64,000 bases of DNA from Daphnia pulex (Eukaryota; Arthropoda; Branchiopoda; Diplostraca; Daphniidae): positions 8,299,001 to 8,363,000 of the forward strand of contig NC_060026.1 in the NCBI RefSeq assembly GCF_021134715.1, read 5' to 3'. Both the position numbers and the translations under genes were made by a program. Below, piece after piece: positions 20,260 to 31,881 of this stretch (positions within the stretch are counted from its first letter, which is position 1; every line of letters starts with the position of its first letter). The notes under the pieces are model-generated. The model was not told the origin of the DNA. It worked only from the letters and a program-made list of their open reading frames with translations, and did no database searches.

Positions 20260-20330
20260 GCATCGATGGTTCAGTGGTAGAATGCTCACCTACCACGCGG
20301 GCGGCCCGGGTTCGATTCCCGGTCGATGCA
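20260..20330 (+). pseudogene. tRNA-Gly copy with ACC anticodon
   Basis: The anticodon loop CTACCAC gives ACC instead of GCC, and the stem carries a C to A class mismatch (CTCAC/GCGGG). Acceptor and T-arm are perfect. Gly-ACC is not normally used in eukaryotes, so this is probably a drifting copy. Confidence 0.7.
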
Positions 20331-20517
20331 TTTTATTCACCAATGCCCAAGACAGATTGGTTGAATCTACTCTATTGAGTTTAGTTTGCTGATATTCTTG
20401 CGCAGTACGTATAAGGACGGTACTTAGTGGTTAGTGGTGGTTGAAGCAATCTCTTTAAGCGGACTCATTTTTGTTTGCCAGATTGGTTTAGATTACTTAA
20501 TCTTCCTTTGATCATAC

Positions 20518-20734
20518 CAATTGGCGAATAAACCATTTGTAGGACAGAGAGGTACAAGTTATATCCATCGCCAGACTCTGTGTTTGTATCGTGGAAACCC
20601 AAGATAGTTATCGGTTCAAACTCGTCGTGTTCCAACTGCTGTGGTAATCGACATTCAGACGCAAATGTTCCCCCTTTTGTAAACTCACTTGGTTCTATGC
20701 TCTCCCATTCCAAAAACTGTAGTCCCGTGTAGAT
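20518..20734 (-). other. Exon-like segment copy 6 (217 nt, type A)
   Basis: Core protein reading identical to copy 2. Confidence 0.45.
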
Positions 20735-20907
20735 CTAAAGTCACATTTTGATAAAAAGAAAAAAAAACAGCTGACTAAGATTCAAATTGAATTAGGATAC
20801 ATGTGTGTTGAGATAACAAGATATAGAAACAATGGTGATTAATGTTATTTGAACGTTATATCCGTTTTAAAAGCCTAAACATACCTTTACAAGAAATAAT
20901 TTTGCTT

Positions 20908-20978
20908 GATCTCGACGTGATTTGAACACGCAACCTCCTGATCTGGAGTCAGGCGCGCTACCGTTGCACCACGGGAAC
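20908..20978 (-). pseudogene. tRNA-Trp (CCA), degraded acceptor
   Basis: The 5' acceptor reads GTTCCCG and no longer pairs with CGAGATC; a D-stem change is also present. It abuts BU3. Confidence 0.75.
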
Positions 20979-21221
20979 CTTGCTTTTCGATGTAATTACT
21001 ATCGTTATATTTTAGGAACTACGGTGTCTTTTATAAGGGAATGAATATCCCAAATATCCCAATCAGCTAAAAGCCAACGAACTGCGTAAAATTTTTCTTC
21101 ATATTGGACCAGTAATCTTCAAGGGAATTTTATAAACAGAAAAATAAACCCATTTTTTGTATTAAGAGTTGGAAATTCGTATTCTCTGCTCTAGTATACG
21201 TTGTCTAAAACCTACTCTTAA

Positions 21222-21407
21222 TTGGCTCAAGATTGTTTGCAATATTTTGCTTTTCAATTTGGAGAAATTTATAGCAAGAACCACCTCATTCACAATGTTC
21301 ATTCACTCATTCATTTAGTTGATGACTTGAGATCGATGGCTCACTTAATTAATTTTTTCTCTGCTTTTCCATATGAAACTTTCTGGGGTCACGTGAAGAT
21401 GCTTTAA
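21222..21407 (+). pseudogene. DUF4218-like transposase remnant, BU3 copy
   Basis: As 454-639, with one change near the start (AQDCLQYF). Confidence 0.5.
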
Positions 21408-22329
21408 AAATGCTTTTTAAAATTGGGTTCCGTCTTTTGCAATGATAACAACTAATAAATAATAAATAATAACACTTGTATTTCCCCATATGGATTTCAG
21501 AGTTTGGCGTAATGTTGTATTCAGCTCGTAATTTCATAGATCAATGTCGTACAGAAATGCAGTATTTGCAGAAGGTTGGTTTACCGATGTAACTTAAATT
21601 TTGCAGTGTAATTTTCAAGCTGGGTCCTATGCTAAACCAATGTAGGAATTCAACTACTGCGAATAATCCTCACTTTAATATGTAATGTTGGCAAAATTGC
21701 GGCTACGATTAGAATTTTTGTATTGGACTGGCAAGTTTGACCAAATGCGGTACCAAACTCTTCATCATTATGTCTGCTTTGGTCTAAGCTGAGAAAATCG
21801 GTGTCAGCGGAATGTTGGTTAACCTATCAGAAACTTGTCCCTATTCTAAACTAATCTTGAAATCCTTTCATTACAAATTATTTGTTGGATACATTGGTTA
21901 TCTGCGATGTACAAAACATGAAAATCTCAAAGGTGCATACAGACATTGGGTTGGTAGCGGGGTACTTACATTGGTTGAACCTGACTTTTCAAACGTGGCC
22001 CAATTTGCATATTGGCCTGGCTGTTTAAATCGTAATTCCAATATTTTTCAAGCCGTGACCCCATTTGCATTCATTTAAATAGATTAACCAACGCTAACCT
22101 TACCGAAATGAACATAGGCTTGACATATTGGGCAATATTGCGAGCAATATTGTTTCTTGCCCGTGAATCAGGCACGTCAGTTGATGTTGATTTCCACCAT
22201 GGCCCACCAAGTTATCCGATTTTGCAACAATATTGTGTTTTTGATCCAAACAAGTGAAATGGCTAATTATGCCCCTTCCCAGAACCTAATTTTGTAAAAA
22301 ACAGAACCAAAACGAAACTGCCAAATACT

Positions 22330-23932
22330 AATTATGCCGAGCCTTCATCATCATCATCGGAGCGTCCGGCAACAAAGAAGTCTAACAAGTAGTGCAAGTT
22401 ACACCTGTAGCTCCACGTATTCCCCAAGGTACATTCATTATGGAATTTTGTTATATTTTTCTCTCAATACAGTGTTCATGTTGCCTTGTGTATTTCAGGA
22501 AATAAAGTTAACTCGGAACCGAAAAGTGAAAGAGAGTAACCATAAGGAAAAGGGTGATGGCTCTACAACACAAGCAGGTGATTCTATACGGGTTTTGAAG
22601 GTGATATGGTGAAATAGCATACTATTTTTTCTTCATTGCAGAAGCTCTAAAAAACCTAACAACGGCAACATCAAATAAGACTGTAACCAAAGCCCAGAAG
22701 TCAAAAGGTACGATATGTAATAATTTGAATTATGAAACTGTAAGTCCAGATTATAACTTTTTATATTTGTGGTATAGTAACTCCTGCTGAAAAGCCAGAG
22801 TCTGATTCGTCTGTTCTGTAACAAGCTCACCCTTCTGTCCCATTAGAAAGAGTTCTGAAAATCTAGATCACAATAGCTCTGAAGAATCTACGTCAGAGGA
22901 CGAGGTGAAAGAAAGGAATTCAAATGACTGAAATACGCCTTCAGAACGGGAACTCATCCAGCAAAAGAAGAAGGGGGAGGGGGTGTTTCACGAACAAGAT
23001 GAAGAGACCAGAAGATGAAACGGTAACTCAACCGATAGAAGGGGGTGTGGCTCACGTCCAAATGAGAGAAACCAGAGAAATTTTGGTGTAAAACGACGAG
23101 GTAATACAGGATGTTATTTCTGTAAGCGATGAAGACATATTGGGTAAGGAAAATGTCTTTATTGGTACACCTAAGTGACAACTACTAAAGATTTCTTTTG
23201 TTTACTTGTTTGTTGTTGTAGTAATCCAGCAGGCAGAAAAAGCAATGTTGGTACAGGTTGACGTTGCAAAAATGCTTATTGAGATCAAAATGGGAATACA
23301 GCAGCTGACTGACTTGTTCATGACGAGGAGACTTGAAATCGCTACCAACCTGCCTACACCAATTAATGGCTCGCCATGCTCAACTGACTGTGCCGATGAG
23401 TTGCCTGTGACAACTCAGACGTTTTTCGAGGAACTTGAAGTTAAGATGAGGAATGATGCAACGCTAAAGACACAAATCAGAAACGTCCTGACCCTGGTGA
23501 GGACCAACAAGAGCCTAAAGGCTATTGTCAGAAATGTATTAAAGAGCCTTATGTCTAAAGAGCTCAGAATGATGTACTTCCCCCGTAAAAAAACTAAAGT
23601 TAAACACGGGTTTACTGATATGTAGATGATTTGTTCCTTTGTAATCGGTAAACTTTTAAAGCAATTCCCTTTTTTCTACCTGTTTTAATCTTTTTTGTTT
23701 ACTCTTTAATTTAGACATAATTTGGCGTTGGGCCAGCAACACCAGCCAAGAGTTGACAAACGACACCATTCTAAAGGAAATGGGATTAGACACTTTCGCT
23801 AATGCAGCGGATGAGGACGGTGGGGTCGCTGATAGGAAGAAACTCACTGCCATTAAGAAAACTGCCATAGACAAGTTTTTAAAGCAAAAAGTCCGACGTG
23901 GAACGGCAGACGAAGCCGTCAACAACGATTAA
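22330..23932 (+). pseudogene. DUF4806-type gene, decayed, BU3 copy (uninterrupted)
   Basis: The clearest copy of the 3' part. An acidic exon ends SVSDEDILG at a GTAAGG donor near 23143. The next exon (23222-23625) joins it in phase and reads VIQQAEKAMLVQVDVAKML, a coiled-coil-like stretch, then FFEELEVKMRNDATLKTQIRN and IVRNVLKSLMSKELRMMYF. This fits the DUF4806 pattern (EEL..LE..L.D…L…VRR.L..L…EL) from family memory. The terminal exon 23715-23932 reads IIWRWASNTSQEL … IKKTAIDKFLKQKVRRGT. Upstream there are at least two in-frame stops and a frame change, and the obvious last junction does not keep frame. Confidence 0.6.
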
Positions 23933-24820
23933 ACTTAAAAAACACGTAATTTGGAGTTGTTTGCTCTTTGCTACCACGTTTAATAAACTGTATTGGAAGC
24001 TATATCTGTTTTCGTTTCATTAATTAGCCCAATCCCCATTTTTGATCTGTTCCAATGCACCGTCTGTTTCAGAAACCTTGCATTGGCTTCAGCTCGTAAC
24101 CGCACATATATGGTGATTTGGTACAACATTGTTGTTTACATATGATTCTTTATCATGGTTAAACATTGGCTTCAAATAACGGTCTTTCAAGATGGAGATG
24201 AGTCAGGCACAAGATAGAGCCAATATTCCACCGATATTCCACCAAGGTCGTATTGGCCCAATGCTAGAATTGGACGAATGGTGGACCTGTCTCATATCGA
24301 TCTTGGAACAACGTTAAATTTGCTTCCAGCACAATATTGGTCCAATGCAGCAATTGTTTCAGAAATCTCATGTTGGTTGCAGTTCGTAACCGCACATATG
24401 TGGTGCATTCGCACAAAGGTACACTTTCTCCTTACAGTAGATTTAGTGAGATGATGCTTACGATGCGCGAAATGATGAGAATTCGTCCAGATGTGTAAAT
24501 AGACAATACGACCGGTTAGTATCGTTGAACTTCCTGGAATTGGAGACAATTAGTTGGACTAGATTTATCCCGGCTGTGGACGTCGACCACACCGAGGAGC
24601 TACAATCAGAGGCGGCCTGAAAGTAGGATGGGACGGTCCAACGGTTGCGTCTTCTGGCATCTGCGGAATTGAGCCTAAACACGGATGTCGTCTGCAAATT
24701 CCCAATGGGTAAACGGTGAATGGTCCTGAATCCAGATACTTACAACATTTCCTATTCAAAAAAATATTCTAAGTCCACTGAAATACAAGTTACAAAGCCT
24801 GGACTCTCTACTGAGTCCAA

Positions 24821-25384
24821 TGTTGAGATTCTCAACAAACACGACCTTCACCAAATGACCGCCAGATGGCTCTAGTTGAACCCATTCTATGCTAAGAAGT
24901 GGAGGCAGGTCCCCGGCCTTCGGGTTGTAGCTTCTGTCTCTTCTCTCTATCCTTTGTTTCGTCTGCTCTCACCACGCTTCTGTGAATTGACACGAAGTGT
25001 TCGTTTTTGCTCTCTCTATCTACAGAATTATCTGATCGTTTTTCCTTTGATTAAGTGTGCTTCATTCCATCTTCAACACTGGTAATTATTGTAATCTATT
25101 ATCGTATAATCTGTTCATGGCACATCATATATATATGTATGCATTGCTGCATTGTGGAAACGTTATCGTTTCACAACTCTGTCTTTCCTGATCATCACGT
25201 GTGGACGTTATCGTCACACGTTTATCGTAATCCTATGTACGTGTGTAAATGTGCCATGAACAGTCTATTGTATTAAGCCTGGTCTAGCCAGAAGCTCCAT
25301 TATGGAATGATTCATTGCTTTACCCTGTGTTGAAACAATACAGAAGCCTCGTTAACAGTGACCAATCCTTGTATAATTTCAACA
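24821..25384 (+). repeat. copia 5' LTR
   Basis: 564 bp starting with a short palindrome-like TGTTGAGATTCTCAACA and ending CAACA. Followed at once by the primer-binding site at 25385. Confidence 0.95.
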
Positions 25385-25398
25385 GGTTATGGGCCCAG
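25385..25398 (+). promoter_or_regulatory. copia primer-binding site
   Basis: GGTTATGGGCCCAG directly after the 5' LTR, known in copia as the site complementary to an internal part of initiator tRNA-Met. Confidence 0.85.
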
Positions 25399-25424
25399 TA
25401 CCTTCGACCAGTTAAAATTTCAAG

Positions 25425-26596
25425 ATGAACAACACCACACGAGATGTCGGCCATATTGTCAAATTCAACGGCCAGAATTTTCCATTATGGAAATTTGGAT
25501 TTTGGATCCTTCTTGAACAGCACGATCTGGTCAAGATTGTGAATGGGGAAACAGCCCTTCCTGCTGAGGTATTTTCAAATAGTTTCATTATAACTATATG
25601 AACCCACAGATGATATTCATAACACCAATTTTCGTATCACAGGCATTAAACGCTGAGGGAGTTGTCACGAATCGTGCTGCCATTGCAGCCTGGCATGTAA
25701 AAGACGTTCTCTTACGTGGTTATTTGATCGCCACGATTGAAAGCCAGCAGCAGAGATCATTAATCAACTGCACTACAGCCAATCAAATGTGGGTGCGTCT
25801 GTCAGCCCAATATCTCAGAAATGCTGTGGAAAATCGTCATGTACTCCAAGCAAGATTCTTCGAGTACAGATACAAGCCTGACCATGACATCATGTCTCAC
25901 GTTACAGAAGTTGAGACGATGGCCACCGAACTCGCAGATGTGGGAGCTCCCGTTGACAGTATCTCAATTATAACAAAAATCATCTGTACGCTACCTCCCA
26001 GCTACAGAAGCTTTATTACGGCGTGGGATAGCGTCCCATTTGGTGAAAGAACAATGGCCCTCCTAACTTCTCGCCTTCTCAAAGAAGAGGCCATGGCAAA
26101 ACGCTGGAGCACAGGACAGCCAGATAGTCAAGACGCTGCCTATTTTGCCCATCACTACCCAACGTACGGTAACACTCCCAACGACAAGCCGTCATCTGCA
26201 GCACGAGGCCGTGATAGGGGAGAAAGACGAGGCAGCCATCCGAAAAACAGACGTCCATATCGATTCTGCAACTACCACCGATGCAAAATACCTGGACATA
26301 CAATTGAAGTATGCAGGAAGAGACTTAGAGATGAAGAAAACGCCGCGAAGGAAAAGAGTTTGATTGCTAAATCAGACCTTGCAGCCAAAGAGAAGGAGCA
26401 ACTGGATGATGCCTATCTCTCATCCACGTGTTTTGCAAGCCGCAGTATCCATGATTGGTTCGCAGATTCAGGATGTACTCAACATGACGGAACAAAGACA
26501 TGTCTTCTCAACTTTTACTCCTGTTCTCTCGAATACCTGGACGGTAAAAGGAATTGGTACCTCCCTCCTGGTGGTACGCGGGTATGGAAGCATTGA
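25425..26596 (+). CDS. copia gag and protease region
   Basis: Starts at ATG 25425. The gag region includes a segment with WVRLSAQYL, LPPSYRSFITAWDS and a zinc knuckle of CX4CX4HX4C form (CNYHRCKIPGHTIEVC). The aspartic protease motif DSG (WFADSGCTQHD) follows at about 26458. Fossil element; the region is given as a span of parts. Confidence 0.8.
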
Positions 26597-29500
26597 ATTT
26601 ATCGTAAGACTCAACGGCTCCCAACAGAAGATCACGCTGGAGAAAGTACTCTACGTTCCAGGTTTAGGAACCAATCTACTCTCTATTGCTGCTGTAACTG
26701 ATGTTGGGCTTTCCGTGCATTTCGTCGAAACCCAGGTGACTCTCACAAGAAATCAAACTATCGTCATGGTAGGCGAACGAGTCGGGAGCAGTCTTTATCA
26801 CCTTGACATCCATCCCAACACCTCGATCAATTCTTCATCCGAAGATTTTGCCTGTTTTGCTACACCAAAAGCAGCATCAATTTCCGTCTGGCACGAACGA
26901 CTCGCACACATCAGCTACAAGAGAATCCTGAAGATGGCATCAAGCCAACTGGTAGAAGGCCTCAAGCTCCAATCCGATGTTGACATCCCCACTCATCCAT
27001 GCGCAGGATGCGCATCAGGAAAGATGCAACGATCTCCTTTCCCATCCGGAAGAACCAGAGCAGACGAAGTCGGACAACTCATCCATGCAGACGTCTGCGG
27101 CCCTATGCACGTGCAGACCCCAGGAGGAGCCAAATATTTTGTGCTTTTCACAGATGACTACAGCGGATGGCGAGCCGTGTACTTCCTAAAACAGAAATCG
27201 GATGTGGCCGAATATTTCAAAGAGTACGTCAACACGCTGCGGAGCGAAACTGGACATCTAGTCCGCACACTAAGAGCTGACAATGGCGGAGAATTTACGA
27301 GCAACTCTCTGAAATCATGGCTGTCAAAGAAGGGCATCCGGCTTGAGACTTCTGCGCCACACTCACCTGAACAAAATGGCGTCTCCGAAAGAGCCAATCG
27401 CACCATAGTCGAGGGTGGACGCTGTCTGCTATACGCCAAACATTTACCGTTGGAGCTCTGGGCAGAAGCCATCGCGTGTACTGTGTACACACTCAATCGC
27501 GTCAGCAACAGCACGTCAGAAGTCACTCCCTATCAATCCTGGCATGGAACTAAACCTGACGTCTCACACCTCCGGACTTTTGGATCTATCGCCTTCATCC
27601 ATGTGCCCAAAGCCGAGAGACGGAAACTAGACTCCAAGAGTCTCAAATGTTTTTTCGTCGGCTACTCTCTCTCGCAAAAGGCATATCGATTCTGGGATGT
27701 AATTGGTAGGAAAATCAAAATAAGTAGAGACGTTATTTTTGATGAATTTTTTAACGCTAAACCGGATTTCTCCACCAATTTAGAACGGGAAGATTTTCTC
27801 GAAATTTTACCAAAGTTTTCCAATCCGATTCAAGCACCACAACCATCCGACCAAGCCAATCCGATCAACCTGATGCCTCCAGTCGCAGGGGAGATTCTTG
27901 AGACCCAACAGGAGCCATCACGTTCACCAGATGTAGCTTCCCCAGGAATCATTGACACATCAGAAGATACGAGCAACTCAACTACTCCACCCGAAAATAA
28001 TGACTCCGCCTCATCACCACCGCGGACACGTTTCTCGCCGTATCCCCTACGCAATCGCCAACCCAGGAAACAGTGGCAATCTCTTCTATCGTTCGATTCA
28101 CAAGAAGATGAGATCTACGAGCCAACCAGCTACGCAGATGCAATGAAGTCACCAGATGCCGAGCTTTGGAAAGCCGCTATCCAGGATGAAATGAAATCTC
28201 TGATGACCAACAAAACGTGGTCCCTCTCAGAGCTACCACCTGGAAGAAAATGCACCTTGTCACGCTGGGTTCTTAAGGTAAAACCTGCCACTCCTGGTTC
28301 CCCTGCTAGATACAAAGCAAGGTTAGTCGCAAAAGGTTTTTCTCAACGGCCAGGCATCGACTTTGAAGAGACTTTTTCGCCAGTCATCAAACATGACACA
28401 CTCCGAGTGGTTTTATCCTTTGTCGCCGCTTACGATATGGAGATGTCTCAACTAGACGTGAAAACTGCGTTTTTGTATGGCGAGCTCGACGAGGAAATTT
28501 ATCTGCAACAACCAGAGGGATATGTCGTCGCCGGAAAAGAAAAATATGTTTGCCGCCTTCACAAGTGCATCTATGGTCTGAAGCAGGCCTCGCGCGTATG
28601 GAACCGGCACTTTGACCATTTTCTGAAAAAGTTTGGTCTTCGTCCAAGCTCTGCCGATCCATGTCTGTACATTCGCCAAAACCAAGGTGAGCTTGTCATC
28701 GTCATTATCTGGGTGGATGACTGCCTGATATGTAGCAACAACGGAAGCTCCATCCTTGACATTGTTAAACATCTGAACGAGCATTTTGATATGAGATGCA
28801 CAGTCGCTAATCACTTTGTCGGACTATCCATCCATCGCGATCGTCAAACAAAAACGCTGTTTCTCTCACAACCAATCTACATAAAGAAAATTCTCCAGCG
28901 CTTCAACATGGCCAACTGTCGTCCAAGAAACCTTCCAGCGGAGCCAGGTCACCATCTGCATAGGAGTGCAGAAAAAGGGAGACAAGAAGAGACGATGCCC
29001 TATAGGGAGGCTGTTGGCTCTCTCATGTATCTAATGGTGGCAACCAGGCCCGACATTTCTTTTTCTGTAGGGCAAGTTTCACAATTCTGTGAGGACCCAG
29101 AGCCGAGTCACTGGGAAGCAGTAAAGCGAATTTTGTCCTATCTTCAAGGAACTTCAAGCCATGGCATTCGTTTTGGTCCAGGGACGGACGGACTCAAAGG
29201 CTTCACAGACTCAGACTATGCTGGAGATGTCGTCTCTCGCCGTTCCACGACGGGTTTTATTTTCCTTCTTCACGGAGGACCCGTCGGCTGGAGTAGTCGT
29301 CGCCAGTCATGCGTCGCCCTCTCAACAACCGAGGCAGAATACGTGGCCGCTTGTGAAGCAGCACGAGAAGGAGTCTGGCTTCAGCGCCTTTTAGTGGACA
29401 TAAATCTCGGATCGGAAAGGCCGCTCCGCATCATGTGTGACAATCAGTCAGCTATCCAGCTGATAAAAAACCCCGTGTTTCATCAGAGAACGAAACACAT

Positions 29501-29675
29501 AGATGTCCGTTTCCACTTCGTACGTGAGCTTCAGGAGAAAGGAGATATCAACGTAATCTATGTGTCGACCGACAATCAACTTGCAGATCCGTTCACCAAG
29601 CCTCTGCCTAATCCTCGATTCTCAATTCTGCGGGAGTTGGCTGGAATTGTTCCAGTCCCGACTGATCTCAACTAG
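26364..29675 (+). CDS. copia pol region: integrase, RT, RNase H
   Basis: A 1,103-codon frame. The GAG-pre-integrase zinc finger (WHERLAHISY…CAGCASGKM) is at about residues 170-220. The integrase core has D in IHADVCGP, D in LRADNGGEF and E in SPEQNGVSERANR. The reverse transcriptase region runs from about residue 610, with VKTAFLYGELDEEIYLQQPE, YGLKQASRVW and the YVDD-equivalent IWVDDCL. RNase H has TDSDYAGD, STTEAEYVAA and the C-terminal TKHIDVRFHFVRE…ADPFTKPLP. Confidence 0.92.
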   Translation: MLNQTLQPKRRSNWMMPISHPRVLQAAVSMIGSQIQDVLNMTEQRHVFSTFTPVLSNTWTVKGIGTSLLVVRGYGSIEFIVRLNGSQQKITLEKVLYVPGLGTNLLSIAAVTDVGLSVHFVETQVTLTRNQTIVMVGERVGSSLYHLDIHPNTSINSSSEDFACFATPKAASISVWHERLAHISYKRILKMASSQLVEGLKLQSDVDIPTHPCAGCASGKMQRSPFPSGRTRADEVGQLIHADVCGPMHVQTPGGAKYFVLFTDDYSGWRAVYFLKQKSDVAEYFKEYVNTLRSETGHLVRTLRADNGGEFTSNSLKSWLSKKGIRLETSAPHSPEQNGVSERANRTIVEGGRCLLYAKHLPLELWAEAIACTVYTLNRVSNSTSEVTPYQSWHGTKPDVSHLRTFGSIAFIHVPKAERRKLDSKSLKCFFVGYSLSQKAYRFWDVIGRKIKISRDVIFDEFFNAKPDFSTNLEREDFLEILPKFSNPIQAPQPSDQANPINLMPPVAGEILETQQEPSRSPDVASPGIIDTSEDTSNSTTPPENNDSASSPPRTRFSPYPLRNRQPRKQWQSLLSFDSQEDEIYEPTSYADAMKSPDAELWKAAIQDEMKSLMTNKTWSLSELPPGRKCTLSRWVLKVKPATPGSPARYKARLVAKGFSQRPGIDFEETFSPVIKHDTLRVVLSFVAAYDMEMSQLDVKTAFLYGELDEEIYLQQPEGYVVAGKEKYVCRLHKCIYGLKQASRVWNRHFDHFLKKFGLRPSSADPCLYIRQNQGELVIVIIWVDDCLICSNNGSSILDIVKHLNEHFDMRCTVANHFVGLSIHRDRQTKTLFLSQPIYIKKILQRFNMANCRPRNLPAEPGHHLHRSAEKGRQEETMPYREAVGSLMYLMVATRPDISFSVGQVSQFCEDPEPSHWEAVKRILSYLQGTSSHGIRFGPGTDGLKGFTDSDYAGDVVSRRSTTGFIFLLHGGPVGWSSRRQSCVALSTTEAEYVAACEAAREGVWLQRLLVDINLGSERPLRIMCDNQSAIQLIKNPVFHQRTKHIDVRFHFVRELQEKGDINVIYVSTDNQLADPFTKPLPNPRFSILRELAGIVPVPTDLN

Positions 29676-29790
29676 TTTCTTCTAATCCAAGAAATGCAAG
29701 AACACCGTCAACAACAAGAAGATATAAATTTTTTTTAATTGTCGTGTTACTTGTGTTAAAGTTTTTTTTTGTTTTGTTCTGGTTATGTTT

Positions 29791-29798
29791 GAGGGGAG
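29791..29798 (+). promoter_or_regulatory. copia polypurine tract
   Basis: GAGGGGAG immediately before the 3' LTR; primer for plus-strand synthesis in LTR elements. Confidence 0.8.
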
Positions 29799-30362
29799 TG
29801 TTGAGATTCTCAACAAACACGACCTTCACCAAATGACCGCCAGATGGCTCTAGTTGAACCCATTCTATGCTAAGAAGTGGAGGCAGGTCTCCGGCCTTCG
29901 GGTTGTAGCTTCTGTCTCTTCTCTCTATCCTTTGTTTCGTCTGCTCTCACCACGCTTCTGTGAATTGACACGAAGTGTTCGTTTTTGCTCTCTCTATCTA
30001 CAGAATTATCTGATCGTTTTTCCTTTGATTAAGTGTGCTTCATTCCATCTTCAACACTGGTAATTATTGTAATCTATTATCGTATAATCTGTTCATGGCA
30101 CATCATATATATATGTATGCATTGCTGCATTGTGGAAACGTTATCGTTTCACAACTCTGTCTTTCCTGATCATCACGTGTGGACGTTATCGTCACACGTT
30201 TATCGTAATCCTATGTACGTGTTTAAATGTGCCATGAACAGTCTATTGTATTAAGCCTGGTCTAGCCAGAAGCTCCATTATGGAATGATTCATTGCTTTA
30301 CCCTGTGTTGAAACAATACAGAAGCCTCGTTAACAGTGACCAATCCTTGTATAATTTCAACA
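29799..30362 (+). repeat. copia 3' LTR
   Basis: 564 bp, two differences from the 5' LTR by eye; followed by the TCCAA target duplication. Confidence 0.95.
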
Positions 30363-30804
30363 TCCAAGCCGACAACAAAGACAATTCAACGGGTATTTGA
30401 CCTTAGGGGGAGGACTCAAGACTCGGGACAGGAAGGTTCAATGAAGAGACGCTTACTGTTTGAGTGTTTGTGAATGGATCATTGAGCTAACCTGAAATCG
30501 GCCAACTCAAGATGGTGTTTTGAGCCAGGACTCTTTTGTGCTTTCGTGGGGCCTCTAAAGTGAGAAATTCTCCCATGAGACTATTTCCTATAAACTCCGC
30601 TTACGCTTCGGCCTGGGGAGTTTTGTCAGATTGGTGTGTGGGAAGGCGTTCCGATCCCCTGTGCAATGACGTAACTGTGGTAGAAGCCTTTTTAGCCGAC
30701 CAGGCAAATTCTAAGGCGTATAGCACGATTGGTGTTTATCGCTGGGCGGACCTCGATGGGCTGTCGTCGTTCATTTTGTATCAAGAAGTATACCAGAGGT
30801 GCAA

Positions 30805-30875
30805 GCATGGATAGTTCAGTGCTAGAATACGCGCCCGCCACGCGGGCGGCCCGGGTTCGATTCCCAATCGATGCA
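30805..30875 (+). pseudogene. tRNA-Gly pseudogene, BU-linked class
   Basis: Same defects as 14120-14190. It lies 443 bp downstream of the copia 3' LTR. Confidence 0.8.
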
Positions 30876-31062
30876 TTTTAATCACCGTTGCCTACGACAC
30901 ATTGGTAGAATCTACTCTATTGAGTTTATTTTGCTGATATTCTTGCGCAGTACGCGTAAGGACCGTTCTTAGTGGTTAGCGGTGGTTGAAGCAATCTCTT
31001 TAAGCGGACTCTTTTTTGTTTGCGAGATTGGTTTAGATTACTTAATCTTCCTTTGATCATAC

Positions 31063-31278
31063 CAATTGGCAAAAAACCATTTGTAGGACAGAGAGGTACA
31101 AGTTATATCCATCGCCAGACTCTGTGTTTGTATCGTGGAAACCCAAGATAGTTATCGGTTCAAACTCGTCGTGTTCCAACTGCTGTGGTAATCGACATTC
31201 AGATGCAAATGTTCCCCCTTTTGTAAACTCACTTGGTTCTATGCTCTCCCATTCCAAAAACTGTAGTCCCGTGTAGAT
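31063..31278 (-). other. Exon-like segment copy 7 (216 nt, type B)
   Basis: Open, phase 0-0, ending MVFCQL. One synonymous change (GCG to GCA in FASE). Confidence 0.45.
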
Positions 31279-31457
31279 CTAAAGTCACATTTTGATAAAA
31301 AGAAAAAAAAAACAGCTGACTAAGATTCAAATTGAATTAGGATACATGTGTGTTGAGATAACAAGATATAGAAACAATGGTGATTAATGTTATTTGAACG
31401 TTATATCCGTTTTAAAAGCCTAAACATACCTTCACAAGAAATAAAATATTTTTGCTT

Positions 31458-31528
31458 GATCTCGACGTGATTTGAACACGCAACCTCCTGATCTGGAGTC
31501 AGGCGCGCTACCGTTGCGCCACGAAATC
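31458..31528 (-). tRNA. tRNA-Trp (CCA)
   Basis: Canonical 71-nt gene. The 3' trailer carries a 5-bp longer AAATAAAATATT variant shared by several later units. Confidence 0.93.
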
Positions 31529-31810
31529 TTGATTTTCAATTGAATTACTATCGTTATAATTTGGGAACTACGGTGTCTTTTATAAAGGAATAGATTCTGA
31601 TGGTAAGATTGATTATCACACGAACACATTTAGTCTTTTCAAAGAGTCAGTCAGATTAGTCAGGTTATTTTTTTATATTTCCTTGGATCTTTTGATCGCC
31701 ACAAGCCTTGATTTCCTTAATGAAAGCTAACAAGCTTAGGCATGATAGTCGGCTACAATAGATGGGTTGTCGTCGTGCAATTTGTATCAAGAAATATACG
31801 ATAGGGGTAA

Positions 31811-31881
31811 GCATCGATGGTTCAGTGGTAGAATGCTCGCCTGCCACGCGGGCGGCCCGGGTTCGATTCCCGGTCGATGCA
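31811..31881 (+). tRNA. tRNA-Gly (GCC)
   Basis: Identical to the reference copy; TTTT follows. Confidence 0.95.

Larger units (their letters stand above)
14069..21038. repeat. Small-unit block 2 (after BU2), interrupted by DIRS-like element
   Basis: Four small units. The DIRS-like element at 15927-19067 sits in the Trp-Gly spacer of the second. Confidence 0.85.
24821..30362 (+). mobile_element. Ty1/copia LTR retrotransposon
   Basis: 5,542 bp with 564-bp LTRs (TGTTGAGATT…TTTCAACA) and a 5-bp target duplication TCCAA. The primer site GGTTATGGGCCCAG is that of Drosophila copia. A polypurine tract GAGGGGAG precedes the 3' LTR. Domain order is gag, protease, integrase, reverse transcriptase, RNase H, which is diagnostic of copia. 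The LTRs differ at two positions by eye, so the insertion is young. It looks nearly whole, with at most one or two breaks. Confidence 0.95.
21039..30753 (+). repeat. Big unit BU3, carrying a copia element
   Basis: Lacks the foldback element (empty site at about 23414-23419) and is interrupted by the copia element at 24821-30362. The stretches 21410-22330 and 23980-24820 hold no convincing gene. Confidence 0.85.

Noticed and set aside
28387-28814. Minus-strand frames inside the copia pol region
   Set aside because: Shadows of the reverse transcriptase reading frame.
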